This document shows positions 63,553-64,000 of a stretch of 64,000 nt of DNA, piece by piece; position 1 is the first letter of the stretch, and the number at the start of each line of letters is the position of its first letter. The stretch lies in the NCBI RefSeq assembly GCF_002155695.1, contig NZ_MUYJ01000001.1, forward strand, positions 186,001-250,000, read 5' to 3'. Below the pieces are notes generated by a model. It was not told the origin of the DNA. It was given only the letters and a program-made list of their open reading frames with translations, and made no database searches. Both the position numbers and the translations under genes were made by a program. The DNA is from Erythrobacter tepidarius (GTDB taxonomy: Bacteria > Pseudomonadota > Alphaproteobacteria > Sphingomonadales > Sphingomonadaceae).

Positions 63553-64000
63553 ATGACCTATTTCGGCGCGATGCAGAACGAGATCTACAATGCCGGTCTC
63601 AGGGGAATCCTGCCTACCTTCCCGGTCGATTTCGCCACGCTCGAAAGGCGCGCGCACGAGGCCTTGGGGCCGAGCCTCACCAACTATATCGCGGGCGGCT
63701 GCGGGGACGAGCACACGCAGGATCAGAACGCCGCCGCCTTTCACCATTGGGGCATGGTGCCGCGCATGATGGTCGATTGCAGCACGCGCGACCTGTCGAT
63801 CGAGCTGTTCGGCGACACCTATCCCACACCGCTGTTCATGGCCCCGATCGGCCTCAATGGCGAAGCCTCGCAGGACCGCCACGGCGACATCGCCGCCGCG
63901 CGGGCCTCGGCGCTGACGGGGGTGCCGTTCTGCGCCTCTACCCTTGCCAATGATCCGCTGGAGGACGTGAAGGCGGCTTGCGGGGACACGCCTGCGTGGT
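63553..64000 (+). CDS. FMN-dependent alpha-hydroxy acid oxidase/dehydrogenase, N-terminal part
   Basis: The frame is open from ATG 63553 to the window end (149 codons). NYIAGGCGDEHT and PLFMAPIGLNGEASQD match the N-terminal half of the FMN-binding TIM barrel of lactate 2-monooxygenase / lactate dehydrogenase (LldD-like) enzymes. AAACGACGGGAGAG precedes the start. The active-site His and Arg lie in the missing C-terminal half, so the exact activity cannot be judged. Confidence 0.85.
   Translation, partial: MTYFGAMQNEIYNAGLRGILPTFPVDFATLERRAHEALGPSLTNYIAGGCGDEHTQDQNAAAFHHWGMVPRMMVDCSTRDLSIELFGDTYPTPLFMAPIGLNGEASQDRHGDIAAARASALTGVPFCASTLANDPLEDVKAACGDTPAW

Overview
This is a GC-rich bacterial chromosome segment, most likely from an alphaproteobacterium of the order Sphingomonadales, perhaps Erythrobacteraceae. 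I infer this from gene order and protein character; no database was searched. Supporting signs are LexA boxes of the alphaproteobacterial direct-repeat type, a rseP-bamA-skp-fabZ cluster with none of the usual lpx lipid A genes (sphingomonads use glycosphingolipids instead of LPS), and a complete perfect parS site. Coding is dense, and many neighbouring genes overlap by 1 to 8 bp.

Layout. 1-1574: a lipoprotein running off the left edge, rlmB and tRNA-Tyr. 1575-3698: a decayed integrative element behind tRNA-Tyr, with an integrase N-terminal stub, a Rep-like fragment, two small exported proteins and a degraded copy of the tRNA 3' end. 3971-3986: perfect parS. 4060-9075: dabA-dabB (inorganic carbon uptake) divergent from a LysR regulator. 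9158-12200: a FabH-like synthase, psd-pssA, and a small membrane protein on the other strand preceded by three LexA boxes. 12485-24230: a housekeeping block rpsB-tsf-pyrH-frr-uppS-cdsA-dxr-rseP-bamA-skp-fabZ, then rpmE. 24351-26732: prolyl hydroxylase and a DksA-type protein, tRNA-His and an amino-acid dehydrogenase. 26839-31854: cytochrome c maturation genes ccmCDEFGHI. 31992-39274: kup, the dapF-mtaB-ftsY-yciB operon and a GGDEF/EAL protein. 39420-46632: EVE protein, a ThDP enzyme, an LplT-like transporter, pgsA and rnd-oxyR. 46809-53169: aspS, a deacetylase-family enzyme, acpP, fabF, mltG, a 2H phosphoesterase and tRNA-Met.

53606-58896 is a sulfide-oxidation operon: persulfide dioxygenase, two YeeE/YedE half transporters, a DUF442 protein, sulfide:quinone oxidoreductase and SulP. 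It starts from a clear promoter whose -10 lies inside an inverted repeat. 59088-63483 holds a ferritin-like protein, a 1-Cys peroxiredoxin, cytochrome bd oxidase (cydA, cydB, a CydX-like DUF2474 protein) and a DCC-family protein. SQR feeds electrons into the quinone pool and bd oxidase withdraws them, so the two blocks fit together as sulfide-tolerant respiration. An FMN-dependent hydroxy-acid oxidase runs off the right edge.

The observations I think most worth following are the small membrane protein under three LexA boxes (a candidate uncharacterised SOS effector), a 36-bp tandem repeat between cydB and the CydX-like gene that keeps stop/start coupling at both ends, the decayed tRNA-Tyr island, and the dab and sulfide loci.
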